A stretch of 64,000 bases of DNA, taken from Acanthochlamys bracteata (taxonomy: Eukaryota; Streptophyta; Magnoliopsida; Pandanales; Velloziaceae). Positions 35,225-47,196 of this stretch are shown in pieces. Position 1 is the stretch's first letter; every line of letters begins with the position of its first letter. Position numbers and translations under genes: made by a program. Where the stretch lies: assembly GCA_019914995.1 (NCBI GenBank), contig CM034134.1:6456463-6520462 (forward strand). The letters run 5' to 3'. Below the pieces are notes generated by a model. It ran no database searches and had not been told where the DNA came from. It saw only the letters and a program-made list of their open reading frames with translations.

Positions 35225-35660
35225 CAGATTGTTTTGGTTATAATTTGTTATGCTTTTAATCTTTACTTTTTAATGTTTAATTTATAAATATTTATCTTTA
35301 ATATTAACTTCAAAAATACATTTATAAACTAATATTAATTTTTAAATTATATATATTATTTTCAAAATATTTATGAATATAATATTAGTATTTGGAATAA
35401 AATATAGGAAAAAATAAATAAATATATAATAAAATATTTATAAATTATATATATAAATATATAACCAACATACTCTTTTTTAACTTTTCAGTTATTTTTT
35501 GTCAAACTCTTTTTTCAACTTTTTAAAAAAAAAAATAAATTTATTCAAACACACGACTATTTTTTAAAAAAATTTACAACTATTTTTTTGAAACAAATTA
35601 AAACAAATAACTTTTGTTAAAAAATTTAAAATTTTTAAGTTTAGCGAAAGAGCCCTTAAT
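35225..35660. repeat. AT-rich miniature element candidate
   Basis: Extremely AT-rich block. The right edge in reverse reads AAGGGCTCTTTCGCTAAACT, a typical MITE-like end; the left edge near 35230 (GATTGTTTTGGTTATAATTT) matches only loosely. It is non-coding. Confidence 0.35.
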
Positions 35661-36122
35661 CTCTTGCAGGCCAGCTGCCTACTGGTCATATGAAGCTTGA
35701 ACTTTCATAGTTCTGACAGCTATTATAGAGTATAGATGAATGACATAATACACAGAGTTGATTTGTGGCATTAAAATTAGCATGAAGACTAAAATTTGAC
35801 TGACAATTTCCAACTATGGGGCTCATTTTTTATTTCCATTCTTTTCCTTCACCTTCCTTTTTTCTAGTGACTGAATTCTTTGGAAAGTAAAGCTCCATTC
35901 ATCTTTCAATTAGATTGAACGCATCATATGGTGTTAACAATTTAGTAACACCAATTGTGAGATGTACCGAAAATACTAACGGACTGTGCATCATGTTGTT
36001 GTTTATAATGTAATGCTAATACTAAATTCTTAGTCTGTGTTTATGCTCAAGTGAATTGTCTTTCAATATAATCCCCATAATACTAATTCTAATTCAATCG
36101 GTGTATTTGAGCTAGCAATTAC

Positions 36123-36381
36123 GGAGGCATTTGGAAGTGTTTATGAAATAGAATTTTTTTAAGATAGAGAATATTTTTATCATTAAAAAATGAGCTCTAT
36201 TTTTTTATCTTCAAAAAAATAATAAAAATATGCAATAAAAAGATCTTACTACGTAGAATTTTTTTGCACTTTCTAAAATTTTAAATAAATTTTCTAAATA
36301 TTTATAAAATATATATTAAAAAATATAAACTAGAAAATTGAAAAGCTGCTTATTGAAAACGCTCAAGCAAACAGACTCCAC
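36123..36381 (+). mobile_element. MITE family A, copy 3
   Basis: Left end GGCATTTGGAAGTGTTTATG. The right end in reverse reads GTGGAGTCTGTTTGCTTGAG then CGTTTTC. The interior shares ACGTAGAATTTTTTTGCAC with copies 2 and 5. It is about 259 bp and non-coding. Confidence 0.6.
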
Positions 36382-36654
36382 AAGCTTCTATACTAGTTTA
36401 ATTTCATTGCTATAAACTTTCATGCAATATTCTGACAAATTACCTTATCAATATAAGTTGATGTTTGTATATATATTATAGCAACTCTGTGTATTATATT
36501 ATAGAATAAATAATAGTATATTCATATTTTTAAAGGTTAACTTAAAAATATTAATTAATAATAATATAGTTATTAATAAGTTTATAAATATTACTATAAA
36601 AATATTAAAAAAATATTTTAAAGTATGTTATAAAATTAATTTTAACAAAACTAG

Positions 36655-36874
36655 ACAATACATGAAAATAGATTCAGAAATTTAACAATATATTATTTAT
36701 TATATACCTAAGGGCATTCCAATTATTATATATATCATTCACTTACAAGCACAAGCTTAGCCAAACAATACATAAAAATAGATTTAGAAATTTAATAATA
36801 CATTATTTATTATATAACTAAGCACATTCCAGTTATTATATATATCATTCACTTACAAGCACAAGCTTAGTCAA
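36655..36874. repeat. Tandem duplication, 2 x 110 bp
   Basis: Units 36655-36764 and 36765-36874 differ by only a few substitutions (for example ACATGAAAATAG against ACATAAAAATAG). Both end CACAAGCTTAG. It is AT-rich and non-coding. Confidence 0.8.
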
Positions 36875-37699
36875 ATATATTTCTTTTATGAAAAACCTTT
36901 AAACAGTGAAATTTATCCACGCAGAATTACAAAAAAAAGTAGCTTTTTTATCTAAAGTTCAATAGCCACTTTTCTCAGCAAAAACACACAAATAGCAGCT
37001 TTTACTGAAAAGCTCTAAATTTAAAACTCTGCCAAATATGGCCTTAGTAACCCAAAGCTGCACAGAATATCCACTTGGCTCGCAAGAAGAACTCAAACTT
37101 TTCATAAATTTCAGAGCGAAAAATTTGAATTTAATCCAGCTCAAGTCAGAAACATAGATTAAGCCAATAGGGACCACATTAATGAAGAAATTTTCACTGC
37201 TAAAAGAGCGAACAAAAAATTCAAATTATCATTAACTGTATTCATGATGATAGAAAATAAATCTCAATCGATACGAGAAAAACTAAATGCAACGACATGA
37301 CCTAGCTAAAGACCTAGTAAACATTTCATAAAAGAAGCTATCACTTCAATTTTAGGAACTCAGAAGATGAGACGCAGAGAAGAATGGGAAGAATACGCGG
37401 TACCATAGTAGTCAAGTAAACACCAATGGGAAAATTTTAATACCATTGGGATCCAAAATCCAAGAGTGGCAACAAAAAAATATATAAGTAGAAGCATAAG
37501 GTCAAAAAGAAGGAGAGAGACAACAGAGGAACAAATAGAAAAGAAGCATACACAAACCATCGACATGCTTCAAACGTCGACAATTCTCTCTGTAGCTAAA
37601 CAAACATTGAAAAATTCTATTAGCAATTTGTCATTTTTATCATTTCACTTTTCTCTCTTGTAATTAATAACTCAAATGAGATGGATCATGTTCTCAAAC

Positions 37700-38050
37700 T
37701 AGCAAAACTGAGGTTAATTGCTTTGTGCACTTGGTGAGAGGGTTTGGTTGAAGCCTAGGGGTGAAGTCACTAATATTGTAAGTGAGCTATTGTTGTAAGT
37801 TGAAGAAATTGGTGTCTAGGAGGCTATATAGGTTTGTGTTGTATAAGAAAACCTGTAAGGCTAGTAGGTTTGATAAAGCTCTTTAATTGGTAAGTGTAGC
37901 TCTTTAAGACTAGTGGGGTTTTCACTCTTGTCAAAAGTGGCCGTAGATAAAGGCAAGAGGGCAGAACCATGTAAACTCTCATGTGGATTTATTTAAAATT
38001 AGGGTTTGTTTGTTTCCATAATTGTTAAAAAAGGGTGTGCTTGGAATTCA
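37700..38050 (+). repeat. LTR fragment of a copia-type element
   Basis: Contains GTGGCCGTAGATAAAGGCAA followed by GAGGGCAGAACCATGTAAAC (37937-37973), the U5-type block also present in the SIRE-type LTRs, and leader-like GTAAGTGTAGCTCTTTAAG. Edges and partner LTR are not found. Confidence 0.4.
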
Positions 38051-38099
38051 GGTGATGTTCAAACATTTGAATACATCTTTTGGAGTACAGTTTAAGTTG

Positions 38100-38990
38100 G
38101 TCTTATTAAATAATGTTTGAAATATTGAGCGTGTATGTTTGTGGATAAACATAACTGAAATATAAAACGCATTTAAAGATCTTGTCTAAACAATACGAGA
38201 ATTGAGACAAAAATAAAGCAAACGAAAAATACAAGAGATTTACATGGGGCAAACAAAAAAAAACTCCACATAAAGGCAAACTTGCTTCAAGAAAATCACT
38301 AATTCATATTCATTACAAACTCTTGTATTATACCTCACTTTAATGTCTCGCTTGTATGTCGCATTGATGTTGTGATAGTTGTTGTGATTGATGTAGCCAT
38401 ATTCTGAACAAATGCGTTTCGCCCATATATATTGTGTCTAAAAAGACTCTTGAACTTCAAAATAGTTTGCTTCCCATCTCCATTAACGGTCTATGTCCTC
38501 TGGTTTTTAACTATCTAAGTCCTTTGGTTTTCTATTTCTGATTAATGGCCAGGTCTCTTGATTTTCCACGTTCCTAATGATTCTTCAAGTTCCTTTAACT
38601 GTTGGACTTCCAAATTCTTGGGTGATAGTGCATCTCTCTTGACTATTAACTTTCCTTTTCTTAAATGCATATCTAGTTTGTACATATTTCAATGAAGCAT
38701 TTGCTAACATTTAGCAAAGTGGCTTTACATCTAATAAATCATCAATTTGAAGATGCTTTGTAAACTGCAAACTCAAGAATAACAAGAAATTCATAAGTAA
38801 GTGTCAAAGTTTGAATTGAAAATAGATAAGACTGAGAGGAGTAGGGTTAGTATATATGGTAGCTAGCTTCCTTGACTCATGGAATTGCCTATCTTTTCTC
38901 GGTTCCATTACTATTTTGAAGTGATCTTCTTTCGCCTTCCTTGTGACTACGGTCACTTCCAATGCGACCCTCTATTGTGATTTCATATAG
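38100..38990 (-). repeat. LTR-like region of the minus-strand copia remnant
   Basis: The minus-strand U5-like block GTGGAGTTTTTTTTTGTTTG then CCCCATGTAAATCTC lies at 38240-38275. Its position is just downstream of RNase H of the following remnant, so it is probably its 3' LTR. Ends are not resolved. Confidence 0.35.
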
Positions 38991-41660
38991 GGATATAGAA
39001 ATACAAACTTGCCAAGGGTTACCGCCTTACTAAGTCATCAGCACAGTTCTGTCTAGTAGGAATCTCGAGTATATTAATACTCCCATTGAAAATCACCTCC
39101 TATACATTATTGCACTGAACATCTATGTATTTTATTCTATAATGAAGTAATAGATTTCTTGCAAGATTCAAGGCGTTTTGACTATCAGAAAACAAAAACA
39201 GAGTCATTTATTTTTGCCTAATTTCCTTAAATAACCTCTTGAACCAGACCCTTTCCTTACACGACTGTGTTGCTGCCATATACTTATATTCCGTTGTAGA
39301 TAAAATTATAACGAACTGTAACTTAGAGCACCAATTGACAACACTCCCTGCAAGAATAAATAGATAATAGAAACTGAATTTTCAGTTGTCCAAATCACCT
39401 ACATACTTTATATCAACAAACCTTTGATAATAAACTCAGATCCTCTGTAACACAATTCAGTATCCAAGGTTCTCTTCACATATCTAAAGATCTTTTTAAA
39501 ACCGCCTTCCAATGCTCAATACTAGGATTGCCATGAACATACTTACATTCCCACTACGTATGCAACGTCACATCGAGTGCAAATCATACATTAGGTTTCC
39601 ATTGTTGATACATATGCTATCCGAAACACCCCTACTCCCTCTTACTCGTGGTTAGGAGATGATAAAGAAAATAGTTTGATACTAATAAAAAATGGGGTAG
39701 ACATCAGCTTACCACCGTCTATGTTGAACCATTCCAGCACTTTCCTTAGATAACTAGTCGAACATAGTCTAGTCTCTGTACATGCCTCTATATCATTATA
39801 TCTATGTTTATAGAATTCTTTTTGCTGGCCTAAAGTTTTTTGTGTGAATTTGCCAGTTAAGCCTTAAATTGTTGGGTGCACTAAATACATGGACCTGCCA
39901 TAAGCACATCATCCAAATACAACAGTAAGATGACAAATTCATCTTCCTCAAATCTCTTTATGTATGCAAAACAAATGAGACAAGCTTGTTGTACCCAACA
40001 CTTTCCTATAGTAATAAATCTCTTTAAGGCAATGAAATAATTTAGGCAACTGGCAAACAAGATCATCCTTATCTTTCACGATAAACCATTCTGTCTGGAC
40101 TATATATACATTTTCTCTTCAAGCTTCCGTTTAAGAATGCCATCATCACATTGGGCTGCTTAAGATGAAGAATCGATGATGCATATAGTGCAAAGCCACA
40201 CGAATAGTTGTCAAACATAGTACTAGAGAGGACTTATGAAAGTCGATCCTTTTCTTTTGTACATACCTCTCACCTGCGGCCGAGAATGATATTCTTCTAC
40301 TTGATCATTACTACTTGACTTAGTCTTATAGATCTGTTTGCTCCCAATAGCCTTGCGGCTTTGAGATAGAGCTACCACCTCCCATGTCCTATTCTCATGA
40401 AGTGCCTCAACCTTCTCTTGCATAACCTCTATCCATATAGATGCATCTGCACTGTCCAGTGCATCCTTAAGAGAAGATGATGTTCCTTACTTTATAAATA
40501 ATCAAAATTCAGATTAAGATGACTTCATAAGACAATCCTCGTACCTCTAAAGTGTCTTTCTCTTACGAGTCGAACGTTTAATGGATGTAGGCCTAGGAGC
40601 TCCATCCTCTTACATATGCTCATCTATTAATACATGCTTCAAATTAGGATCGTCTTTCTCATCATTCTCCTCCAGCACCGATGTAATCACAGCTACAAGT
40701 GATTGCTCCTTCTCTTTTACATCATTGAGTCATTCATTGCAATTAGTCATCCATAAAATGATATTCCTACCGAGAAAACTATATGGGTAGTGAGATCATA
40801 TAGGTAATACCCAAAATATCTTCAGAATAATATATGTATCTTCTAAAACTTGATCCTGCTATTGGAATCAAACTCCATCTGGCTTTTGAAGAACTTGAAC
40901 AACTCAAATACATTCGACTCTCTTCAGACATGAGCATCTAACTTCTCTTAGAAAAGTCACTAAGAGACATTTGTAGTTACTCCCACAAGTCCAATTAAAA
41001 CAAGTCAAGCTTATCTTTAGCTTTGAATACTGATCTTCCATATCTTACACAATGCTAATGACAAAGATGACACAATACTAGTTGAACAGCAAATTTACAT
41101 CGAAAACTACTAATAAGCGATCTCATCAAGGAGCATCTTTAAACCACGTTTGAGATGTCCCAAAATTTCAGGTGCCACACTCGTGCGATATTCTCAATGT
41201 TGCCTGATGCAACATAAACATCTCCCTACGTTTGAGTCACACCGTGCATCTTGTATAGATTTGAGTCGACTTTTTCTGTCTCTAAGATCTTCTTTCCATC
41301 CTTAATGACCTTTATGACTATGCCTCCAAAACGAGACTTGTAGCCCACGTCATCCAGTTGTCCTAAAAATAACAAATTCTTCGTAAGCCAAACACATAAC
41401 ATATCTTATTGGTGATGCATATCATGATGCATCTGACTCCAACAAGTACCTTAAACATGATGGATCTGACTCCAACAAATTCTTTGTAAGACTTGTAGCT
41501 GCGTACCTTAAATATATGGATTTGACTCCAACAAGTTCATGGACTTGCCCATTTCCTATTTGGACGACAACTCCAAAAATGACTACAAAGTGATGAAATC
41601 AGTTCCTCCTAAAATCATGTGACAAGATGCTACTGAATTGAAGATCTAGACATCTACAGA
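38991..41660 (-). pseudogene. Ty1/copia pol remnant (protease to RNase H)
   Basis: Minus-strand order from 41640 down: DSVASCHM (protease), a block resembling the pre-integrase region, ARVWHLKFWDISNVV (about 41195-41150), KLDLF and LDLWE (integrase start). Then come EALHENRTWEV and GSKQIYKTKSSSNDQVEEYH (RT start, 40260-40420), FVILLLYLDDVLMAGP (39885-39940, YLDD in place of YVDD), and RNase H with RVWFKRLFKE and FSDSQNALNLARN (about 39160-39270). Many stops. Near 41405-41545 the phrase ATCTGACTCCAACAA occurs three times, a local duplication. Confidence 0.7.
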
Positions 41661-41669
41661 GTAAGAGAT

Positions 41670-41915
41670 GTTTGGGAGTGCTTTTGAAAAACAACTTTTC
41701 TAAAACGAAAGATATTTTGGAGATTTTTGAAAAACAAGTTTATTTTTTTTACTTAAAAAAATAATAAAAATAAATAATTACAAGTTATTAAGACGTAGAA
41801 TTTTTTTATAATTTTTAAATTTTTTACATAAAAGTATAAGATATTATAGAAGATTTATTGAAAAACATAAAATAAAAAATTTAAATGAAAAGTAGATGAA
41901 AAATAACCCCAACAC
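41670..41915 (+). mobile_element. MITE family A, copy 4
   Basis: Starts GTTTGGGAGTGCTTTTGAAA and ends near AATAACCCCAACAC. It shares GACGTAGAATTTTTTTATAA with copy 3. About 246 bp, non-coding. It lies between two copia remnants. Confidence 0.6.
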
Positions 41916-42009
41916 CTTAGACTTATCATATACATCAACCACTGCCTCTCCCGTTAGAGAATCATCATCATCAGAATCCTATGCCACACAAATAAAGGAC
42001 TTCAACGGA

Positions 42010-42366
42010 TCCGCACCTCAAGAGCTTAGCCAGCTTTTTGTCTCTCTTTCTCTACAGAGTTCCAATATCGATTTTTCTTTGGAGCTTTATCAAATATAAC
42101 CTTTTGCTCTAGTCTTTTGTAATCTTCACATTTTATAGTGAATTCCTCTCTTCTGTTTGTGGACGTATGTTTTATTTTGAAGCCGAGTCACGTAAATCTT
42201 GGCTCATTTATTATTGTTGTTTTGATGATTTGTTCATAATGTCTACTTCGGTTAGATCTGGAGTGATTAAATACTAAATATCTACTTTATGAGAAGGTAT
42301 ATTGTTTCGATTGTAAATTATTTGGTACTTCAGTGCTTCTACTGTCTCCTTGTTATTTCTCGAACA
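42010..42366 (+). repeat. 5' LTR (right part) of a TNT1-like copia element
   Basis: Aligns with the reverse complement of the LTR at 47197-47827 over several blocks, such as CAAGAGCTTAG, TCTCTCTTTCT, ATCTTCACATTTTATAGTG and TTGTTTCGATTGTAAATTAT, and ends CGAACA. The left part is missing; the MITE at 41670-41915 and an unmatched 95 bp stand there. Confidence 0.65.
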
Positions 42367-42369
42367 AAT

Positions 42370-42381
42370 TGGTGTCAAAGC
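42370..42381 (+). other. Primer-binding site of the plus-strand copia half
   Basis: TGGTGTCAAAGC, two changes from TGGTATCAGAGC, three bases after the LTR end. Confidence 0.55.
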
Positions 42382-42388
42382 TCCAAAA

Positions 42389-44270
42389 TGTTAGTCACAA
42401 AGTTTAAAATCGAGAAGTTTGATGGAACATCAACTTTGGCCTATGGTATATTTGGATGTATGGCGTATTGACATAACAAAAATTCAAGATTACTTTATCT
42501 GAAAAGGAAAAAAAACTAGCTGATATATCTAATAATGAGTGGCATAAATTAGATGAGCAAGCCTTAACTACCATCCAACTTTATTTGACAAACTCCGTCC
42601 TTAAGAAAGTGTTAGGCAAGAAGGCCGCAACGGCTTTGTGGCTCAAGTTAGAGTTGTTGTATCTGAGAAAGTCTTTCGCAAAATGATTGATGCTAAAGGA
42701 ACAGTTTGATACACTTCGTATGGACGGCGTACGTCTATTAAATCACACATCAGCCAGTTCAGTTCTTTTATCATGTATTTACAAAATCTTCATGTGAAGA
42801 TTAATGACGAAAATCAAGCTTTGTTTTTACTTTGTTCGTTTTTCCTATCGTATAAGTGCTTCCGACATATTTTTTTCTATGATAGAAAAACTATCTCTAT
42901 CGAAGATGTTAAGATATATTTATTTTCTAATAATGTTATTGATCACAAACTTATCTTTATAGGTGCCTCATCTTCTACATATACTAATGCTCTCTTTGCG
43001 AGAGTGAGAACAACTCAGAAAGGACCTACTAGCAACAACAAGACCAAGTCTACACCAAATCAAGGGATAAAAATATTATTTATAGCTACTGTAAGAATTA
43101 GGACATCATATATTAGAGTGTTTCAAGCTGAAGAATAAGTGGAAGAGAGATGAACAAAGTGAGAAAGTGAAGTCTCAAAACTCCATAGATGCAAGTGTTG
43201 CCGAAGATCGTATTACTATTCTTGCTGTTGTTGATGAACGTAGGTGTAAATGCAAGTATGTCTGGATTTGGGATTCAGGTTATTTCTACCATGTGTTCCA
43301 ATTGAAATTTAATCTCACATATAATTCAATTGAAGGTGGAGTTAGCAAGATGGCTAATGATTCTATTTGCAAAGTCATTTGGATTGGAAAGTTCAAATCA
43401 GGATGCATGATGGAGTTGTGAGAACTCTGACCAATTGAGATATGTATCTGACTTGGAAAGGAATCTTATATCTTTGGGCACACTTGATTCTAATGGATGT
43501 AAATTTTCAGCTGGAGGTAGAGCCATAAGAATTTGCCAAGAAATTCTGATAGTTATGAAGGTAAAGAAGATTGACACCTTAGTTGTAGCTCTGTCTTTGG
43601 TTCAGCAGCTATTGCTTCATCATCTCTTTCTGAAACCGACATTACTAAATTGTGGCATATGAAAATGGGTCATACATATTAGAGTGGTTTAGAAATTGAA
43701 GTAGAAGTATGTTGTGCAACAATAAAATTGCTAACATAGATTTTTGTGAACATTATCTCTTGGGCAAGCAAAAAAGAATTACTTTCAGCACAGCAGTCCA
43801 TCGACCAAAACCACCTTAGATGTTCTATGTTCTCTAATAGAAGCCAAGAAGTTATGAGCAAAAGTAGTTAGTATGACATGCTATTTGGTGAACCGCTCAC
43901 CACATACAATTATCATTAATGTGTTTGAATGTTTGTGTATATGCATATTAATGAAGAAAATTGGAGCTTAGGGTTAAGAAGTATGTCTTCTTGATTTTGC
44001 TTCTGCTGTTCAAAAGTTTCAAAGCATGGTGCAATGAACCTAATTCACCTAAATTCTTTATAAGCCGTGATTTTAGATATGATGAATCACCTTAATTCAC
44101 CTAATCCCCTTGCTTCAGTAGAAGAAGGAATTATCGACTTCTTCAAATTTGAAACAAGTTACATTCTCACAATATCACCTTGGAAACCCGCAGCTCAAAC
44201 TTCTTCCCACAAACTGCCTTCTGCTATGTCTTCTAAACCTTCTTCAGTTGATATTATATGTTGATACTTG
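42389..44270 (+). pseudogene. Copia 5' half: gag, protease, partial integrase
   Basis: Gag begins at 42389 (MLVTKFKIEKFDGTS). Later blocks are SSFIMYLQNLHVKINDENQA and TISIEDVKIYLF (Gag), IWDSGYFYHV (protease, DSG kept), KMANDSICKVI, MHDGVVRTLTN, RNLISLGTLDSNGC, and LCNNKIANIDFCEHYLLGKQ with FSTAVHR (pre-integrase). The integrase core is deleted between about 43810 and 43870. The C-terminal piece follows (ENWSLGLRSM, SKVSKHGAMN in shifted frames). The sequence stops near 44270, in the linker before RT. The missing RT and RNase H occur in opposite orientation at 47930-49480. Confidence 0.7.
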
Positions 44271-44656
44271 ATTGTGTTTTTATAAATTGCAAGTGAATCT
44301 TGTTATTGAAGCTTGTATTTGTAACTAGATCTGTAAATGTGGTTATGAGAAAATAGCTCTTTGCTCTACTTTTTATGAAAACTTTAGTAATTTTTAAATA
44401 TCTGTATGTTGCAGGCGTATGTTACTAATAAGTATTTTTTCTGTAGCCATTACAACTCATATTTGTATATAAACGCGTAAGATTATTAAGGCTATCAAGG
44501 CGATTAAGGGTCCCTTAAGATCGATAAGGGTTGACGAACCAATGGGATAGATTTTGCTCGAGAACTAATGATATGATGTCGAAGGGCGGCAAAAATGATT
44601 TACCGATGCCGTCGGAGATAATCTAGCAAAACAGGAATTTAATTCTGGAGAGTTTG

Positions 44657-44892
44657 AGTGGATGTTTCAAAGTGCATTTCAATCTTATATCATTTCAATT
44701 TATTCCACATTTTCAATAATTCTTTTATAATATTTTACAGAATATTTTTTCATTTAAAAAAATATAGAAAAATTTTATGTTGTAAAATTTGTTTTTGCTT
44801 ACTTTTTAGGTCAAAAAAAAAAAACTTGTTATTTTAAAATCCTTTAAAATATTTTTTATTTTTGAAAAGTTTCTTTTAATAAACACTCCAAA
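44657..44892 (-). mobile_element. MITE family A, copy 5 (reverse orientation)
   Basis: Its right end in reverse reads ATATTTGGAGTGTTTATTAA and its left end GATGTTTCAAAGTGCATTTC, the family termini. The interior contains the reverse of the shared GTAAAATATTATAAAAGAAT block. It lies about 270 bp downstream of the DUF688 gene stop codon. Confidence 0.55.
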
Positions 44893-45158
44893 TATTCTTT
44901 TAATTGGAAATCTTGAGTAATTTTTTTCCATTTGTTTGGAAGAGCAGGTCTATATAGAGAAATGGTAGGGTAAATGATATTTTGGTCAAAAATGTTAACG
45001 TATAGGTATTATATTTATTTTAAAATGAAGGCGTCCGAAATATAAAGTATTATTTATTCAAAAGCATACATCGTATAACGTGATGAAGAAGACGTACTTT
45101 TATTGAACACGTTTTACTAGGATGTGTATGTACCAAACTTGCATGCTAAACAATGAAA

Positions 45159-46517
45159 TTATTTTCCTCCACTGAAGTTGATGACTGCCTGGGAAGCCAA
45201 TGAATCAAATGGTGTGTACGATGGAGGAAGATTCCACTTTGCATTGCCTGTTCTTGTGGTGTTGTTCTCATCATCAACTGAATCCTTCTCTTTTCTTCTT
45301 TCAAAAGTCTTCCCGAACACTCTCAACTTGCTTGTATCCAGAAAATGCAACCCCCAACCAAAAGCCGATGAATTCTGCAATGAATTATCACACTTTTTCC
45401 TGAGCAATTTATTATCAAGTCGCGGGAAATCGTAGCAACGATCGTTTCTGTCGCATCTCAACACATCGGCTAAAGATTCTCTGGCTCGAACGGTGGCCGG
45501 AGTTTTGGATTGCACCAGGGGACGGAACCCGCAAAGCCTATTGTTCAAACCCCATGGAGATAGAAGCACTAGCCCGCACGCCTTTGGAGTCATTGGTTGA
45601 GGCGGAGCTTTGGCTTTTATCGGTGGAAGCTTCCGCTCAGCTTCTGTAACCGTTGGCGGTAAGTTTTTCCGCGGCGGAAATTTTGTGGGTTCTTTGACAT
45701 GGCAACGGTGCGACGACGGAGGAGGCAAGGGAAGTCTCCTCTTCGTGTAATTACTAGTAGTAGGCATCGTGGCGACCGAAGAATTCGCTAGAGCACTTGC
45801 TGCTGGAAGAAATCTTCTCATGATGAAACTCGGCGCTCTAGTGATGCCCGGCTCCAACTCGGCATTTTTACAAAAGCCTGCAGGCTCGTTTAGTAATCCG
45901 TACTCAATCTCCGGCGCAGGGGCTTCCGGAAATGATAACCGATCCAAAGCATCGGAGAAAACGTCGACCTCTTCGTCCTCTTCACCGTTTGTTCTCCCAC
46001 GGTCGATGTCACCGTTGTTCCCATCATCGTACCTGTTAAACATATCGAATATCAACTTTGTGCCGTCATCTATCAGTTCATTTTGTTAACGAATGGTTAT
46101 GTTGCACAGCAACAAAGCTAGAGGTTTCCTAACTCTAGACTAGAAGTAACATTAGCGTTCAGATGAAGTGATTCTATCTCATTACCTTTCACGGCGGCCG
46201 AATTGAATTCTTCCTTCATATTGTTTTTCATCTCTCTGATGGCATCGTCGGTGCCCTGGTGGAGGTTTCGGAGGAAATGGCACGCGTTGTCTCTCATTAC
46301 TGGCGCCAGTTATTGACTCCTTCGGCACCCCAGCAGATCTCTCCCATTTGAAAGGAACACGCGGAGACTCTTCCGTGCCGGTAATGGTACGTATTGAGCT
46401 GAAGGAGTTCATTCTAGCTAGACCAGTTGGACTGCTTGATCGCCGAGTTGATATGAACGGTGCGCGAAAGTCGAGACGGTCGGCGGACACCTGCAGTTGT
46501 TTCTTCGGTGCCATCAC
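45159..46517 (-). CDS. DUF688-family protein, two exons, 411 aa
   Basis: The only intact-looking gene. Exon 1 is 46517-46193, the intron 46192-46070 (123 bp, GTGAAAG...GATAG), exon 2 46069-45159; joined they read through 411 codons. The start MMAPKKQL is followed by LDFRAPFISTRRSSSP, then VPFKWERSAGVPKE, VPFPPKPPPGHRR, DVFSDALDRLSF, CGLVLLSPWGLNNRLCGF and LPPSYTPFDSLASQAV. The VPFxWE...GxPK motif and proline-rich stretches are what I know from plant DUF688 proteins, whose molecular role is unknown. There is no signal peptide and it is basic and low-complexity, probably nuclear or cytosolic. Another donor (GTAATG, 46185) would break the frame. Copia remnants flank it on both sides. Confidence 0.75.
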
Positions 46518-46700
46518 ATTCAGTGAAAAATCTAGTAACTATTCTACGAGCAAAAAGGAACTGAATTGAAGATCAAGAAGAAGAAGAGATGAAGAAATCG
46601 GGAGGTTTTTAGGTTTGCGCGGTGCAGGAATTGAATAAAAGCTGGAGCACAACACGTGATGCTTGCTCGTGAGAAGATTTAAGGGTTGGAAACTTTACGT
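46518..46700 (-). promoter_or_regulatory. Leader and probable promoter of the DUF688 gene
   Basis: Upstream on the minus strand the leader is purine-poor near 46590 (CTCTTCTTCTTCTTGATCTT on the minus strand), as in many plant 5' leaders. A CACGTG-like GTGTTGTGCTCC / CACGTGATG (46652-46660) is present. I see no clear TATA box. The assignment is positional. Confidence 0.3.
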
Positions 46701-47196
46701 GATTTCATTGCATCGTCCGGGGGTCCCGGGAAGCCAAGTGTTAATGAAATAAACAGAAAAGAAAAAGAAAAGTTCCAAATAAGAAGAGCGAAAATCTTCC
46801 GAAGAAAAGATTGTGGTATTTTTTCCGACGATGCAATACGCTCCTTGCAACAATATAAACATAACCCGTGATGTAATTCGGCATTCTCTACATTGTTCAA
46901 AGAAAGTTTGATGGATACTACAAACATAGGAGAAAATTATCTGGTGGACTTACAAAGTTTCACACGATTACGGTGAATGGTAAAGTAAAGGCAACTATGA
47001 TACGATAATACGATACAGATCAAATATTCCTGAGAATCATGATACCGAATAGATAGTGTTGGTCATACCAAAGCATTTACTGTATGACTAAGATAAGCCC
47101 TACAAAATTCCTTTTCTAATACCTTACTCTTGGATTAAATACATGAACAAAATGTTTACGGTAAGAAATGAACGAAACTAAATTAAATTAATTAAT
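46701..47196. other. Unassigned intergenic DNA
   Basis: No gene or repeat recognised. The short frames here have no known motifs. It ends in AATTAATTAAT beside a copia LTR. Confidence 0.3.

Noticed and set aside
36930-37045. Partner of the MITE-like end at 31193
   Set aside because: The two ends match in inverted orientation, but 5.8 kb separates them and contains unrelated DNA, so I do not call one element.
45178-46089. Plus-strand open frames (45178-45435, 45200-45403, 45769-46089)
   Set aside because: They are antisense shadows of the DUF688 exon, whose own frame carries the recognisable motifs.
46686-46871. Open frame upstream of the DUF688 gene
   Set aside because: Short and highly basic, no conserved motif and no splice or leader context.
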